Assembly (NCBI RefSeq): GCF_016775155.1
Contig: NZ_JAEUGD010000042.1
Coordinates: 186,001 to 250,000 of the forward strand
Origin: Fulvivirga marina
GTDB taxonomy: Bacteria; Bacteroidota; Bacteroidia; Cytophagales; Cyclobacteriaceae
Direction: 5' to 3'
DNA: 64,000 nucleotides
Part shown: positions 7,749-17,605 of the stretch, in pieces
Layout: every line of letters starts with the position of its first letter
Numbering within the stretch: the first letter of the stretch is position 1
Program-made: the position numbers and the translations under genes
The notes under the pieces: model-generated
What the model was told of the DNA's origin: nothing
Database searches by the model: none
Seen by the model: the letters and a program-made list of their open reading frames with translations, nothing else

Positions 7749-9515
7749 ATGATGAATTATGAAGTGTTGTTTACTCATTCGCCATCTGCATTGGGAGTAA
7801 TCTCGATGGAGGGAGTAATTCTTAAGGTAAACATCGCATTTTGTGAATTGTTGGGCTTTAAAGAGGAGGAGCTTATCTCTACCTCTATAAGTGAGCATAT
7901 ACATGAAGAAAATCTTCAAGAATACCTTGTTACAGTAGAGGAGTGTATTAAAACAAAAGATAAAAGCACTTGTGATATAACACTTCATTTTTTGAACAGT
8001 GCTTCTGTTGCTATTGAGACAAATTATAGGTCGAGTATCATTACTGATGAGCAAGGAGTTGCTTTGTATCAGATTATTACTTTAGAGGCAACTGAGAGAG
8101 ACAATATCTACTTGGACGCATTGATGAGTAGTTTCCCAGGGTTGATTTATTTCAAAGATCTTGAAAGTCGGTTTTTGAAAGTTAATGAGGCATATATTAA
8201 AAAATTTGGTGTAGCCTCTACAGAAGATATTATTGGTATGTCAGATTTTGATTTTTTTGATGAACAGCATGCCAGAAATGCCTATAATGACGAACAAAAA
8301 ATAATTGAAACAGGCCAGCCTTTACTTAATGTTGAAGAAAAAGAGACTTGGCCTGATGGACACAATACCTGGGTAGCCACTACTAAGGTGCCATTGCTTG
8401 GTAGAAATGGAAAAACCATTGGTACCTATGGTATTTCGACTGGTATCACTGCCAGGAAAGAAGGGGAGCAGAACTTAAAGGAGAGAACAAGTATACTGAA
8501 CGCCGTGACTCTACGAATGCCTGTGGTCATTTATAAGTACTGTGAAGATAGAGGTCTTGAAATTATCATGGGTAACCCTCAGGTGAAGGATGCCTTTAGA
8601 GCTAGTAAAATAGTGAAGCTAAGCATGGAGGAAGGTCTTGCCAGTCTGGTAGACAAAGTTTCAGACCAAAGTGAAAAGTACAATCACTTACACTTTAACA
8701 GTACAAAAGGAGAGCAACACTTTGAGAATTTCGTATTTAAAAGTCGTTCCGCAGAAAACGAATTTATAGGCCTGGCTTTGGATATAACAGACCGCAAACA
8801 AGCCAGGCAAAAAATAAAGAAGAATGCTAAGGAACTCGAAAAAATCAATAGAGAATTAAACCAGTTTGCTTATATCATTTCACATGATCTTAAGGCGCCC
8901 TTGCGGGCAATAACTAACCTGTCAGAATGGATTGAGGAAGATATAGGGGAGGTTGAAAATGATGAAGTGAAAGAAAACCTCAAGTTATTGCGCAGCCGGG
9001 TGGGGCGTATGGAAAACCTGATCAATGGTATACTTACTTATTCTAGAGTAAGCCGTGCCAAGATAGAATATTCGGAAGTGGATGTAAAAGAAGTAGTTGA
9101 CGAAGTACTGGACTCACTCATGGTGCCGGCAAAGTTTAACGTCAAAATAGTCGGACAACTTCCTGTAATTAATTTTCCCAGAGTGAACCTGGAACAAATA
9201 TTTACCAACCTGATCTCTAACTCCATAAAATACCATGATAAACCATCAGGTAACATTGAAGTTGGCTACAATGAAAAAAATTCTTTTCACGAGTTCTGGG
9301 TTAAGGATGATGGACCCGGTATATCTCCTGAGTATCATAATAAGATATTTGTAATATTTCAGACGCTTCAGGCCAGAGATAGTATGGAAAGTACCGGTAT
9401 AGGCCTTACAATTGTTAAAAAGATTGTGGAGGATCGAGGTGGAAGTATAACTTTAGAGTCTGAACCTGGAAAAGGGACTAAGTTTGTTTTTAGCATACCA
9501 AAATCAATTGTCTAA
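7749..9515 (+). CDS. PAS domain sensor histidine kinase
   Basis: A 588-residue kinase without obvious membrane spans, so probably cytoplasmic. Two clear PAS domains (about 5-115 and 120-240) and a third divergent one (about 245-350) are followed by a coiled linker, the HisKA dimerisation domain with phospho-His379 (SHDLKAPLRAI), and an HATPase domain with an N box (NLISNSIKYH), a G1 motif (DDGPGIS) and G2 (GIGLTIV). The second PAS domain ends in a PAC-like GTYGISTGITARK. The kinase resembles the phytochrome-like class that signals to small receivers. The receiver gene starts 2 bases after its stop, which argues for a cognate pair. Confidence 0.92.
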   Translation: MMNYEVLFTHSPSALGVISMEGVILKVNIAFCELLGFKEEELISTSISEHIHEENLQEYLVTVEECIKTKDKSTCDITLHFLNSASVAIETNYRSSIITDEQGVALYQIITLEATERDNIYLDALMSSFPGLIYFKDLESRFLKVNEAYIKKFGVASTEDIIGMSDFDFFDEQHARNAYNDEQKIIETGQPLLNVEEKETWPDGHNTWVATTKVPLLGRNGKTIGTYGISTGITARKEGEQNLKERTSILNAVTLRMPVVIYKYCEDRGLEIIMGNPQVKDAFRASKIVKLSMEEGLASLVDKVSDQSEKYNHLHFNSTKGEQHFENFVFKSRSAENEFIGLALDITDRKQARQKIKKNAKELEKINRELNQFAYIISHDLKAPLRAITNLSEWIEEDIGEVENDEVKENLKLLRSRVGRMENLINGILTYSRVSRAKIEYSEVDVKEVVDEVLDSLMVPAKFNVKIVGQLPVINFPRVNLEQIFTNLISNSIKYHDKPSGNIEVGYNEKNSFHEFWVKDDGPGISPEYHNKIFVIFQTLQARDSMESTGIGLTIVKKIVEDRGGSITLESEPGKGTKFVFSIPKSIV

Positions 9516-9517
9516 TA

Positions 9518-9964
9518 ATGGAAGTTAAAATACCAGTTCAAAATAAACGGTTACACATATTACTTGTAGAAGACGATGAGGTGGATATCAGGAATGTAGA
9601 GCGAGCATTCAAAAAGAACCATATAGCAAACCCATTACATATTGCCAGAAACGGGCTCGAAGCATTGGATATGCTCAAAGGCAATAATGGTGTTGCCAGG
9701 CTTGATCCTTTACCAAAGGTTATATTGCTTGATTTGAATATGCCTAAGATGGGAGGGCTGGAGTTTTTGCAGGCGATTAGGAATGACCCTGATTTGAAAT
9801 CTATTAGTGTATTTGTAATGACTACTTCCGATGAGGAAAGCGATAAGTTTGCGGCTTATAACCTTAATGTAGCCGGATATATTTTGAAACCACTTTCATT
9901 TGAACGTTTTGTGAAGGCAGTTTCGATCTTAAATCATTATTGGACATTGTGTGAACAGCTTTAA
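9518..9964 (+). CDS. single-domain response regulator, Rcp1-like
   Basis: A 148-residue receiver domain with no output domain. It has the acidic pair in LLVEDDEVD, phospho-acceptor Asp72 in VILLDLNMPKMGG, the conserved Thr/Ser (MTTS) and the lysine in ILKPLS. Single-domain receivers of this Rcp1 type carry phosphate between a PAS or phytochrome kinase and another partner. It sits between a histidine kinase and a hybrid kinase with 2- and 3-base gaps, so it is likely an intermediate of this three-gene relay. Confidence 0.92.
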   Translation: MEVKIPVQNKRLHILLVEDDEVDIRNVERAFKKNHIANPLHIARNGLEALDMLKGNNGVARLDPLPKVILLDLNMPKMGGLEFLQAIRNDPDLKSISVFVMTTSDEESDKFAAYNLNVAGYILKPLSFERFVKAVSILNHYWTLCEQL

Positions 9965-9967
9965 AAG

Positions 9968-12358
9968 ATGGACTATGTAACCCAAGTATTGCTCATTGAT
10001 GATGATGATGTGGACAGAGCTTCACTGAAGAGGTCAATGAAAAAGGCGGATCTTAATTTCTCTTTGACAGAGTGTACTGATGGAGATGAGGCTATGAGAC
10101 TGTTAAAGGAGAGTAAATATGATTGCATTTTTCTGGATTACCTCTTGCCGGGAATCGATGGGCTTACATTGTTGCGAAAAATCAGGTCTATAGGAATTAA
10201 GGCACCGGTAATAATTATTACCTCTCAGGGTGATGAAAAAGTAGCGGTCGAAATGATGAAAGCTGGGGCATCTGATTATGTAGTAAAGGATCAGATAACG
10301 CCGGTAAGTGTAAAACGTTTGATCCAGACAGCAACTTTTGTTAGAGAGATAGAAAGAGAACGTGAAGTAGCCGAACAGGCCAGAAAGGTTAGTGAGCTTA
10401 GGCTTTCGGAGGCACAAAGGATCGCTAAGATAGGTAACTGGGAGTATGATTTTAAGACGGATGTTGTCTATTGGTCAGAGGAGATGTTTAGGATATTTGA
10501 AGTCGATGAAGAGTTTTTTGAGCCGAAACTGATCCATCTTACCTCAATGTTTCATGAAGATGACAGGGCAGACATACAGGCAGAGATTCAAAAGTGTATG
10601 GAAGGTGGGCATATCTTTAACCTTGATCTTCGGGCCATTATGCCTGATAACTCTATCAAATATGTCAATGTGCATGCCTATATCCAGTATGAAGTTGATG
10701 GTAATTATGACAAATTCGTTGGTACCACTCAGGATATTAATAAACGTAAGCAGGTAGAGCAGGAACTTATAGAAGCTAAAAAACTGGCTGAAGAATCTGG
10801 CAGGGTAAAAGAACAGTTCCTGGCTAATATGAGCCATGAAATAAGAACACCTATGAATGCGATCATAGGGTTTGTCAACCTGTTGCTGAAGGATAAAGCA
10901 AATTTAAGTACAGATCATCAGAAATATATCAATGCCATACACCATGCTGGCGAAAACCTGTTGGTGATCATTAATGATATACTTGATGTTTCAAAAATAG
11001 AATCTGGTAAATTCGAGTTGGAAAGCACGGATTTTAACCTGTTTGAAGTGGTGGACGGGGTGCTTAACCTATTTAAACATAAAGCTGTTGAAAAAGATAT
11101 CGGCTTAAACCTTACTATAGAAGAGAATGTTCCGCACTACTTACTGGGGGATCCTGTCAGGCTTAATCAAATACTGGTAAACCTGGTTAATAATGCAATG
11201 AAGTTTACTAACCGGGGGCACGTTCATGTAAAAGTGGAGACATTGAGCAATTCTGGAGATAAGGCCCTGATAAGGTTTAGCGTGGAGGATACAGGAATAG
11301 GCATAGAAGAAAGTAAGTTGAATACCATTTTTGATAGCTTTACACAAGCAAGTAGTGATACTACCCGTAAATACGGTGGTACAGGCCTTGGCCTGACTAT
11401 CGTTAAAAATATTGTAGAGCTTCAGGGAGGAAACATAAATGTAAAAAGTGAGGTAGGCAAAGGTGCCACCTTCTATATGGACCTTCCATTTGATTTAAGT
11501 GAGATGGAGGTTAGTGACAGTGCATCTGAAGAGATGATAAAAAATAGAGATGAAATGGATCATCTGAAAGATATTAAAGTGTTAATGGCCGAGGATAATG
11601 AGATCAATCAGGAATTGGCCCGGTTTATTTTTCAAGATCTGGGCTGGGATCTGGATATCGCAGAAAATGGTATTATAGCATTGGAAATGTTGAAGAAAGA
11701 GAACTATGATATTGTATTGATGGATATTCAGATGCCAGAGATGGACGGTTACCAGGCTACCCTAAAAATACGTTCGGAGTTTGAGCCGCCCTTGTCAGAA
11801 ATACCTGTAATGGCTATAACGGCACATGCCCTAAAATCAGAAGTGCAGAAATGTCTAGATGCCGGAATGGATGGCTATATATCTAAACCCTTTCAGGTAG
11901 ATGAACTGGTAAGGAAAATTCAAGCCCTAATCAGAGATAAGCATAAGTCACCTACAGGGGAGAAGGGAAAAAGGACTACTGAACCCAGGTTTGAAGGAGA
12001 ACCTGAGGAAGGTCCAGTGACCAACTTGAGTAGTCTTTATGCCCTATCTGGGAAAAACTCCACAATGGTTACTAATATCATAAATATTTTTTTAAAGGAA
12101 ACACCTAAAGTTATAAAGCAGATAAAGGCATTTTATAAGGAGAAGGATTGGAAGAACCTACAAAGTGCCTGTCATAAAATGAAGTCATCCTGTTCTGTAA
12201 TAGGGGCTATAGAAATGCACATGAATATGGAAATGATTGAAATTGACTGCCTGAATAATGATATTGATCTCGCCAGAATAGAAACTCTGATCAAAAAAAC
12301 TGAAACCTTGCATAAAAGAGCGATCATAGAACTGCAGGGTACTCTGGCTACTAATTAG
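9968..12358 (+). CDS. hybrid histidine kinase: REC-PAS-HisKA-HATPase-REC-HPt
   Basis: A 796-residue multi-domain relay protein without membrane spans. In order: an N-terminal receiver (Asp57 in [10 protein letters not shown]), a coiled-coil, one PAS domain (about 145-260), HisKA (His290 in [12 protein letters not shown]), HATPase (about 395-510, GTGLGLTIV), a second receiver (Asp586 in [12 protein letters not shown]) and a C-terminal histidine phosphotransfer domain (His736 in ACHKMKSSC). All phospho-residues are present, so a complete His-Asp-His path could run within one chain. The N-terminal receiver could take phosphate from the upstream kinase. No DNA-binding output protein is encoded next to it. 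Confidence 0.93.
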   Translation: MDYVTQVLLIDDDDVDRASLKRSMKKADLNFSLTECTDGDEAMRLLKESKYDCIFLDYLLPGIDGLTLLRKIRSIGIKAPVIIITSQGDEKVAVEMMKAGASDYVVKDQITPVSVKRLIQTATFVREIEREREVAEQARKVSELRLSEAQRIAKIGNWEYDFKTDVVYWSEEMFRIFEVDEEFFEPKLIHLTSMFHEDDRADIQAEIQKCMEGGHIFNLDLRAIMPDNSIKYVNVHAYIQYEVDGNYDKFVGTTQDINKRKQVEQELIEAKKLAEESGRVKEQFLANMSHEIRTPMNAIIGFVNLLLKDKANLSTDHQKYINAIHHAGENLLVIINDILDVSKIESGKFELESTDFNLFEVVDGVLNLFKHKAVEKDIGLNLTIEENVPHYLLGDPVRLNQILVNLVNNAMKFTNRGHVHVKVETLSNSGDKALIRFSVEDTGIGIEESKLNTIFDSFTQASSDTTRKYGGTGLGLTIVKNIVELQGGNINVKSEVGKGATFYMDLPFDLSEMEVSDSASEEMIKNRDEMDHLKDIKVLMAEDNEINQELARFIFQDLGWDLDIAENGIIALEMLKKENYDIVLMDIQMPEMDGYQATLKIRSEFEPPLSEIPVMAITAHALKSEVQKCLDAGMDGYISKPFQVDELVRKIQALIRDKHKSPTGEKGKRTTEPRFEGEPEEGPVTNLSSLYALSGKNSTMVTNIINIFLKETPKVIKQIKAFYKEKDWKNLQSACHKMKSSCSVIGAIEMHMNMEMIEIDCLNNDIDLARIETLIKKTETLHKRAIIELQGTLATN

Positions 12359-12427
12359 GAAGATCCCCTTGAAATAAGTAATCTCCAGCAAGTTTTTTTG
12401 AGATATTGTTCCGGCCAATGAGAGGGG

Positions 12428-12571
12428 TTATTTTGCTTTCCTGGGCTTAGCCCGATTAGCTTTTGTGTAGTGGGTTTGCTTTACCTCCATATTTACTGAC
12501 TGTTCCGGGTGTTCCATAATGGTGGCGGCCACTTGGTTTGAGTTTACTGTCATGGGTCTGGTCTTTTTCAT
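12428..12571 (-). CDS. possible small basic protein, 47 residues
   Basis: A short frame in the 380-base gap between the hybrid kinase and the DUF155 gene, on the opposite strand. It starts with ATG and encodes a hydrophilic peptide with a strongly basic end (KANRAKPRKAK). I do not recognise it. Two even shorter frames with ATG starts lie just upstream on the same strand, so this may be the tail of a decayed gene. The rest of the gap holds only a short GGGCTTAGCCC palindrome near 12444. Confidence 0.25.
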   Translation of the reverse strand: MKKTRPMTVNSNQVAATIMEHPEQSVNMEVKQTHYTKANRAKPRKAK

Positions 12572-12738
12572 GGTAGTATGTGATGGTTTACTTCTTTGAC
12601 GCTCATTTTAGAGGAAGTCACTCTTTTTGATCGATTTTTCCTGGTTCATTAGTTCTCTAAGTGCTAAATCTCACTTTTGTCAAGTGACTTTTGTTTGAGG
12701 CCTTCGTCTCACTATTATAAAATGACCAATAAACTTAT

Positions 12739-13527
12739 ATGTCAGGTAATAAAGAGTTGAAGATTCGCGCCTATCACTTAACGGGTAATATTGATATTAA
12801 AAGTTGCCGAGATAAGATTCGCGAAAAAATAATTTCTGAGGGCAAAACCGATCTGTTTGTAGAGTCTGGTTTAGAGCAATACATTTTTATCTTTAATTAT
12901 GGAGTCATAGCCTTTTATAATATGGGTGAAAAGGAGATAGGGATTGCCCTGAATCGTTATTTCCCCAGTGTTTCCAAGGCGCATCTCCCTACCGATGATT
13001 TTGTACTTAAGTCGGGGAATCAGGATGAAATTAAAGTTGAGTTTAACAGTTTGAGCCTTCACCTGATCAACCAGGAAACGATTAAAATAGCCATGCTGAA
13101 TGTGGCACAAAGTGTTGCCCTAATGTATTACGATACCGTATCGCAGGATCTGTTGATGCGTGTTCGTCAGTTTACCACACAGATGGAAGAAGAGGGTAAA
13201 CTGAAAATCAGCAGGAAAAACATTATGAAGTTTATCGGCAAAGCCCTGAATACTAAAAATAGAATCGCTGAAAACCTGTATATTTTTGATGCTCCTCCGG
13301 TTACTTGGAATAACGAATACCTGGAAAAAGTGAATAGTACTCTTTCCAAGCACTTTGATCTCGGCTTGAGATATCGGTCAATAGAAAACACTTTTAGTAT
13401 TGTGGAAGACAACCTTCATGCTTTTATGGAACTATACCATCAAAGCGAAAGCAGTAAGTTGGAGTGGATTATTATTATTCTGATTCTTGTAGAAGTGTTA
13501 GATACCTTTATAGGTAAAATAATTTAA
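12739..13527 (+). CDS. DUF155 / RMD1 family membrane-anchored protein
   Basis: A 262-residue protein. The middle has the family pattern of the RMD1/DUF155 group (YIFIFNYGVIAFYNMG, later NRIAENLYIFDAPPVTWNNEYLE) and a single C-terminal membrane span (LEWIIIILILVEVLDTFIG), which is the usual end of this family. Members in yeast and mammalian mitochondria (RMD1, RMND1) affect organelle translation and growth; the bacterial role is unknown. Its last 4 bases overlap the 3' end of the convergent ECF sigma gene. Confidence 0.85.
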   Translation: MSGNKELKIRAYHLTGNIDIKSCRDKIREKIISEGKTDLFVESGLEQYIFIFNYGVIAFYNMGEKEIGIALNRYFPSVSKAHLPTDDFVLKSGNQDEIKVEFNSLSLHLINQETIKIAMLNVAQSVALMYYDTVSQDLLMRVRQFTTQMEEEGKLKISRKNIMKFIGKALNTKNRIAENLYIFDAPPVTWNNEYLEKVNSTLSKHFDLGLRYRSIENTFSIVEDNLHAFMELYHQSESSKLEWIIIILILVEVLDTFIGKII

Positions 13528-14099
13528 GACTTTTGTTTGTTTCGGTATGTAAGGTAAAGCTTGTTTACCTTACTCTTTGCTCTTTTCAGCCTCATTTTTA
13601 CGGCACTTTCAGAGAGTCCCAAAGTTAGCTGAATATCTTTGATAGGGTGTTTTTCTTTGTACTTGAGTAGCAATATCATTTTCTCTTCCGGGGAGATTTC
13701 ATCTAGTAGGTTTTCCAGTATTTTGATTGACAGTTCCTCAGGTACTTCATCGACACCTTCTATCATTTCAGTAACCTCATCAGCCATCTTGTCTGTTATA
13801 ACCTGCCTTACATTTTTTTTATTTTTTCTCAGGTGGTCGATACAAGTGTTATGGATAATAGAAAAAAGCCAGGTTGAAAAGCGTGCCTCACCTTTGAAAG
13901 ACTTGATATTGACAAACAATTTGATCAAAATTTCCTGACAAAGATCTTCTGCGATGTCCTCATTTTTGACATAGCTCATACACTTCCTGAGTATATATTT
14001 TTCATGCCTCTGCACAAGCAAAGAAAAATACCCTGGGTTGTAAACATCCTGGAGAAGAAGAACCAGCTGCTCGTCAGAAATATTTTTATCTATAATCAA
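13524..14099 (-). CDS. ECF RNA polymerase sigma factor
   Basis: A sigma-70 family protein with region 2 (AEDLCQEILIKLFVNI, FSTWLFSIIHNTCIDHLRK) and region 4 (HPIKDIQLTLGLSESAVKMRLKRAK). No ATG start exists: the frame opens with TTG at 14156, only 2 bases from the divergent peptidase gene, while a TTG at 14099 gives a length of 191 residues, begins MIIDKNISDEQ and leaves about 60 bases for promoters. I prefer the latter. The gene is transcribed away from the C39/RimK/GCS2 operon, a common arrangement for a linked regulator, but no anti-sigma factor is adjacent. The 3' end overlaps the DUF155 gene by 4 bases. Confidence 0.85.
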   Translation of the reverse strand: MIIDKNISDEQLVLLLQDVYNPGYFSLLVQRHEKYILRKCMSYVKNEDIAEDLCQEILIKLFVNIKSFKGEARFSTWLFSIIHNTCIDHLRKNKKNVRQVITDKMADEVTEMIEGVDEVPEELSIKILENLLDEISPEEKMILLLKYKEKHPIKDIQLTLGLSESAVKMRLKRAKSKVNKLYLTYRNKQKS

Positions 14100-14158
14100 A
14101 ACAGGGTGACTTTTTAGTAAAACACCGTCAAAACTGTGAATTAGAAAATTAGGCAAAG

Positions 14159-14908
14159 ATGCTGTTAAAAACCAAAGAAAAGATTCTGGATTTGAACATA
14201 AAAGCTCAGCCAGATGATGTGACCTGCGGTCCTACATGCTTACATGGAGTTTATCAATATTATGATGATAATGTGTCCCTCAGACAAGTAATCGATGAAG
14301 TGAAGCAACTGGCTTCAGGAGGAACAATCGCAGTACTATTGGGCAACCATGCTTTAAAAAGGGGCTACAATGCAACTATTTACACATACAATTTAGGCAC
14401 GTTTGACCCATCATGGTTCAAGAAAAGAGTTGACCTTACAGACAAGCTCAAGGAACAGGTAAAGGCTAAGCCGGAAGATGAAAAACTTCAGGTGGCTACG
14501 GCAGGCTATTTACAGTTTTTGTCTAATGGCGGTACGATAAAATTTGAAGAGCTAACCCCTAATCTGATCAAATATTTTCTAACAAAGAAAATCCCCATCC
14601 TGACTGGTCTGAGTTCTACCTATCTGTACGAAAGCCCTCGTGAAACCGGAGAGTTCATTATAGGTACTGGAGAGTATGTTATCCGGTACGATGATGTCAA
14701 CGGAGCGCCGACAGGGCATTTTGTGATCATTAATGGCTTTAATCAGGAGAAAAGGCTTGCCTTTATTGCCGACCCATTGGACCCCAATCCAATCAGTGAA
14801 AAGCAATACTATAAAGTAAGCTTTCATAAACTTATTAACTCTATAATGCTTGGAGTGATGACTTACGACGCCAATTTGCTAATCATATACCCTAAAAAGT
14901 ATGCCTAA
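14159..14908 (+). CDS. peptidase C39-like protein
   Basis: A 249-residue papain-fold protein of the C39-like group. The catalytic cysteine is in DDVTCGPTCLHG (Cys23), with a preceding Gln17 that would form the oxyanion hole; the histidine is in PTGHFVIINGF and the aspartate in FIADPLDPNP. There is no signal peptide, so it should be cytoplasmic. It is not fused to an ABC transporter as in bacteriocin exporters. It is the first gene of a four-gene operon: its last 8 bases overlap the RimK-like ligase. In such a setting it could cleave or transfer an acyl group on the product of the two ligases. The substrate is unknown. Confidence 0.85.
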   Translation: MLLKTKEKILDLNIKAQPDDVTCGPTCLHGVYQYYDDNVSLRQVIDEVKQLASGGTIAVLLGNHALKRGYNATIYTYNLGTFDPSWFKKRVDLTDKLKEQVKAKPEDEKLQVATAGYLQFLSNGGTIKFEELTPNLIKYFLTKKIPILTGLSSTYLYESPRETGEFIIGTGEYVIRYDDVNGAPTGHFVIINGFNQEKRLAFIADPLDPNPISEKQYYKVSFHKLINSIMLGVMTYDANLLIIYPKKYA

Positions 14909-16346
14909 ATTAATAATAACAGAAAACCCGGAAAAGTGGAACCTAAAATTTGAAGGAGCTGAGGTGATTTCACCTTCAGCCTATTTCAGTAAACCTGAAT
15001 ACCAGGAGTCAAAGACCTTTAAAATTATTAACCTGTGCAGATCGCATCAATATCAGAGTTTGGGGTACTATGTGTCTTTGTTGGCCGAGGCCAGAGGGCA
15101 TAAAGTAATTCCGGAAATTGCTACGCTCCAGGACTTCCGGTTTCCATCGCTGATCAGAGATGATGCTGAGGAGTTTAATGCCCTCATTCAAAATAGCCTG
15201 AAATCTCAGTCAGAAAACAAGGTAGTGATTCATATTATGTTCGGGCAGGTTGATAACCCTCAATTCTCAAGAATTGGAGTTTTGCTTTTCAACCTATTTC
15301 AAATTCCGATAATACAGGCAGTATTTGTTAAAAAGGATAAATGGCAGTTGCAGGCTTTAAAGCCCCTCCATTTGAAGGGCCTTGATGAAGCCAATAGCAA
15401 AAAGCTACAGGAGGCACTATTTTTTTATATTACCGGTAAAAAGGTAGTTAGAAAGAAATATAGCCGGAAAAAATATGACCTGGCTATATTGATGAGTCCT
15501 GAAGATTCTACTCCGCCATCCAGCCCTAAAGCCATTCAGAAATTCATTGCTGCTGCTGATAAACTGGGCTTTAATACGGAGGTGATCACTAAAAATGATT
15601 TTGGAAAACTGGTACAGTTTGATGCCTTGTTTATTAGAGAAACCACCAATGTAAACCACTATACCTACAGGTTTGCAAAAAAGGCCGAGTCAGAAGGGCT
15701 TGTGGTAATAGATGATTCAAATTCTATTCTAAAGTGCACCAATAAGGTCTATTTACATGAGCTTCTTGTTGCCAATAAAATTGCCGTTCCGAAGTCCTAT
15801 ATTCTCAGGAAAGATAGTCAGAAAGTACCGGAAAACTTTAACTACCCGATGGTGATCAAACAACCTGATGGCTCCTTTTCAAAAGGCGTTAAGAAGGTAT
15901 CGGATGAAAAACAATTGGCAGAAACATTAAAAGATCTTTTTCAGAAGTCAGAACTTCTTATTGTACAGGAGTTTATGCCTACGCCATATGATTGGCGTGT
16001 AGGAGTGGTCAATAAACAGCCTCTATATGTTTGCAAATACTTCATGGCGCAGAACCACTGGCAGATCGTAGACTGGAAAAAGAACGGGGAACATCGTGAA
16101 GGCAAAAGCGAAACCATAGCTGTTTCCGATGTCCCTAAAGTACTTATTGATACCGCATTAAAAGCAACAGCATTGATTGGTAATGGCTTGTATGGAGTAG
16201 ATATCAAAGAGATCAATGGTAAGTTTTACGTCATTGAGATCAATGATAACCCCAATATTGATGCAGGTGTAGAGGACAGAATTATTAAAAATGGCCTATA
16301 CACAAAGATTATGGAAACCTTCTTAGAGAGGATACAAAAACGATGA
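14901..16346 (+). CDS. RimK-family ATP-grasp ligase with RLAN N-terminal domain
   Basis: A 481-residue protein. Residues 1-160 are the RimK-like ATP-grasp N-terminal (RLAN) domain (LCRSHQYQSLGYYVSLLAEA), and residues about 185-480 are the ATP-grasp ligase: ALFIRETTNVNHYTYRFAKK, then CTNKVYLHELL, the ATP lysine in YPMVIKQPDGSFSKG, VQEFMP, and the metal site IEINDNPNID near the C-terminus. Relatives join an amino acid (often glutamate) to a carboxylate through an acyl phosphate. The ends overlap its neighbours by 8 and 4 bases (ATGA), so expression is coupled to the C39-like peptidase and the GCS2 ligase. Confidence 0.9.
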   Translation: MPKLIITENPEKWNLKFEGAEVISPSAYFSKPEYQESKTFKIINLCRSHQYQSLGYYVSLLAEARGHKVIPEIATLQDFRFPSLIRDDAEEFNALIQNSLKSQSENKVVIHIMFGQVDNPQFSRIGVLLFNLFQIPIIQAVFVKKDKWQLQALKPLHLKGLDEANSKKLQEALFFYITGKKVVRKKYSRKKYDLAILMSPEDSTPPSSPKAIQKFIAAADKLGFNTEVITKNDFGKLVQFDALFIRETTNVNHYTYRFAKKAESEGLVVIDDSNSILKCTNKVYLHELLVANKIAVPKSYILRKDSQKVPENFNYPMVIKQPDGSFSKGVKKVSDEKQLAETLKDLFQKSELLIVQEFMPTPYDWRVGVVNKQPLYVCKYFMAQNHWQIVDWKKNGEHREGKSETIAVSDVPKVLIDTALKATALIGNGLYGVDIKEINGKFYVIEINDNPNIDAGVEDRIIKNGLYTKIMETFLERIQKR

Positions 16347-17605
16347 GTAATTCAAGATTACACCTTTTTCAGGGCTATGGCATAGAACTGGAATACATGA
16401 TTGTTAACAAAGAGTCTTTGGCCATAAAACCAATAACTGATGAGCTCTTTAAAAAAATCAGCAATGAGTATGTAAGTGATATAAATAGAGGAAAAGTAAC
16501 CTGGTGCAATGAGTTGGTTTTACATGTAGTAGAACTAAAGTGCACAAAGCCGGAGCTGAATCTTGAGGAGATGGCAAGTGAATTTCATGCCAATATCAAA
16601 GAGGTCAATAAAGAGCTGGCAACTTTTGATTCTCAATTGATGCCAACAGCTGCGCATCCACTGATGGACCCGAATAAAGAGACATTTTTATGGCCCCATG
16701 AGAGCAATGATATTTATGATACCTATAATAAAATATTTAATTGTTGCGGGCACGGGTGGTCTAACCTTCAGAGCACACATTTAAACCTGCCCTTCTATGA
16801 TGATGAGGAGTTTGCACGGCTTCATGCGGCTATAAGGCTTGTATTACCCATATTACCCGCGATAGCTGCAAGTTCACCTGTTTTAGGAGGTAAGAACACC
16901 GGCTTTTTAGACAAGAGGCTGGACTATTATCAGAAAAACCAAAGAGTTATTCCCTCACTGACGGGTAAGGTGATCCCTGAAAGAGCATTTTCAAAGAGGC
17001 AATATCATAAATTAATATATGATCGCATAACTCTTGACATAGCTCCCCATGACCCTAAAAAGATATTACAGCCCGTATGGTTGAATTCCAGAGGAGCCAT
17101 AGCTCGGTTTGACAGAGGGTCAATTGAAATCCGCATTCTGGATATACAGGAGTGCCCTAAGGCAGACCTGGCAATACTTGCATTGATCATTGGGCTCTTA
17201 AAAACACTGGTCAATGAGAAGCTGGTCTCTTTTCATGATCAGCAAAAATGGGAGATAGACCCCCTTCATGTCATATTTCAGGAAACAATAAAATATGGGG
17301 AACATGCCGTGATTGACAATGCCGCATATTTTGAAATTTTTGGAGTTTCCGGACATGAGCATATGACAGCGGGAGACCTTTGGGGTGAAATTCTCAAAAA
17401 GGTGGAGAAGCTGTACCCTGCTGATATTCAACCTTGGCTTACTGAGCTTAATATAATTCTGTCTCAGGGGACACTGGCAAGTAGGGTATTAAAATCATTG
17501 GCAGGTGTTTATTCCTTGGATAATATAAATCTGGTTTACAGGGAGTTGTCGGATTGTTTAATGTATAACGAAATGTTTGAATTATGCGTGGAAGAAAAAT
17601 TTTGA
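16343..17605 (+). CDS. GCS2-family carboxylate-amine ligase
   Basis: A 420-residue protein of the glutamate-cysteine ligase family 2 (glutamine-synthetase-like fold). The opening GYGIELEYMIVNKESLAIKP is the family signature with the metal-binding glutamates, followed by ELVLHVVELKCTKPE and the histidine-rich GHGWSNLQSTHLNLPF. Known members form a gamma-glutamyl or related amide bond using ATP. The partners here (RimK ligase, C39-like peptidase, N-formylglutamate amidohydrolase-like enzyme) argue against simple glutathione synthesis and for a dedicated peptide-like product. Start ATG overlaps the previous stop by 4 bases; its end overlaps the next gene by 22. Confidence 0.88.
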   Translation: MSNSRLHLFQGYGIELEYMIVNKESLAIKPITDELFKKISNEYVSDINRGKVTWCNELVLHVVELKCTKPELNLEEMASEFHANIKEVNKELATFDSQLMPTAAHPLMDPNKETFLWPHESNDIYDTYNKIFNCCGHGWSNLQSTHLNLPFYDDEEFARLHAAIRLVLPILPAIAASSPVLGGKNTGFLDKRLDYYQKNQRVIPSLTGKVIPERAFSKRQYHKLIYDRITLDIAPHDPKKILQPVWLNSRGAIARFDRGSIEIRILDIQECPKADLAILALIIGLLKTLVNEKLVSFHDQQKWEIDPLHVIFQETIKYGEHAVIDNAAYFEIFGVSGHEHMTAGDLWGEILKKVEKLYPADIQPWLTELNIILSQGTLASRVLKSLAGVYSLDNINLVYRELSDCLMYNEMFELCVEEKF

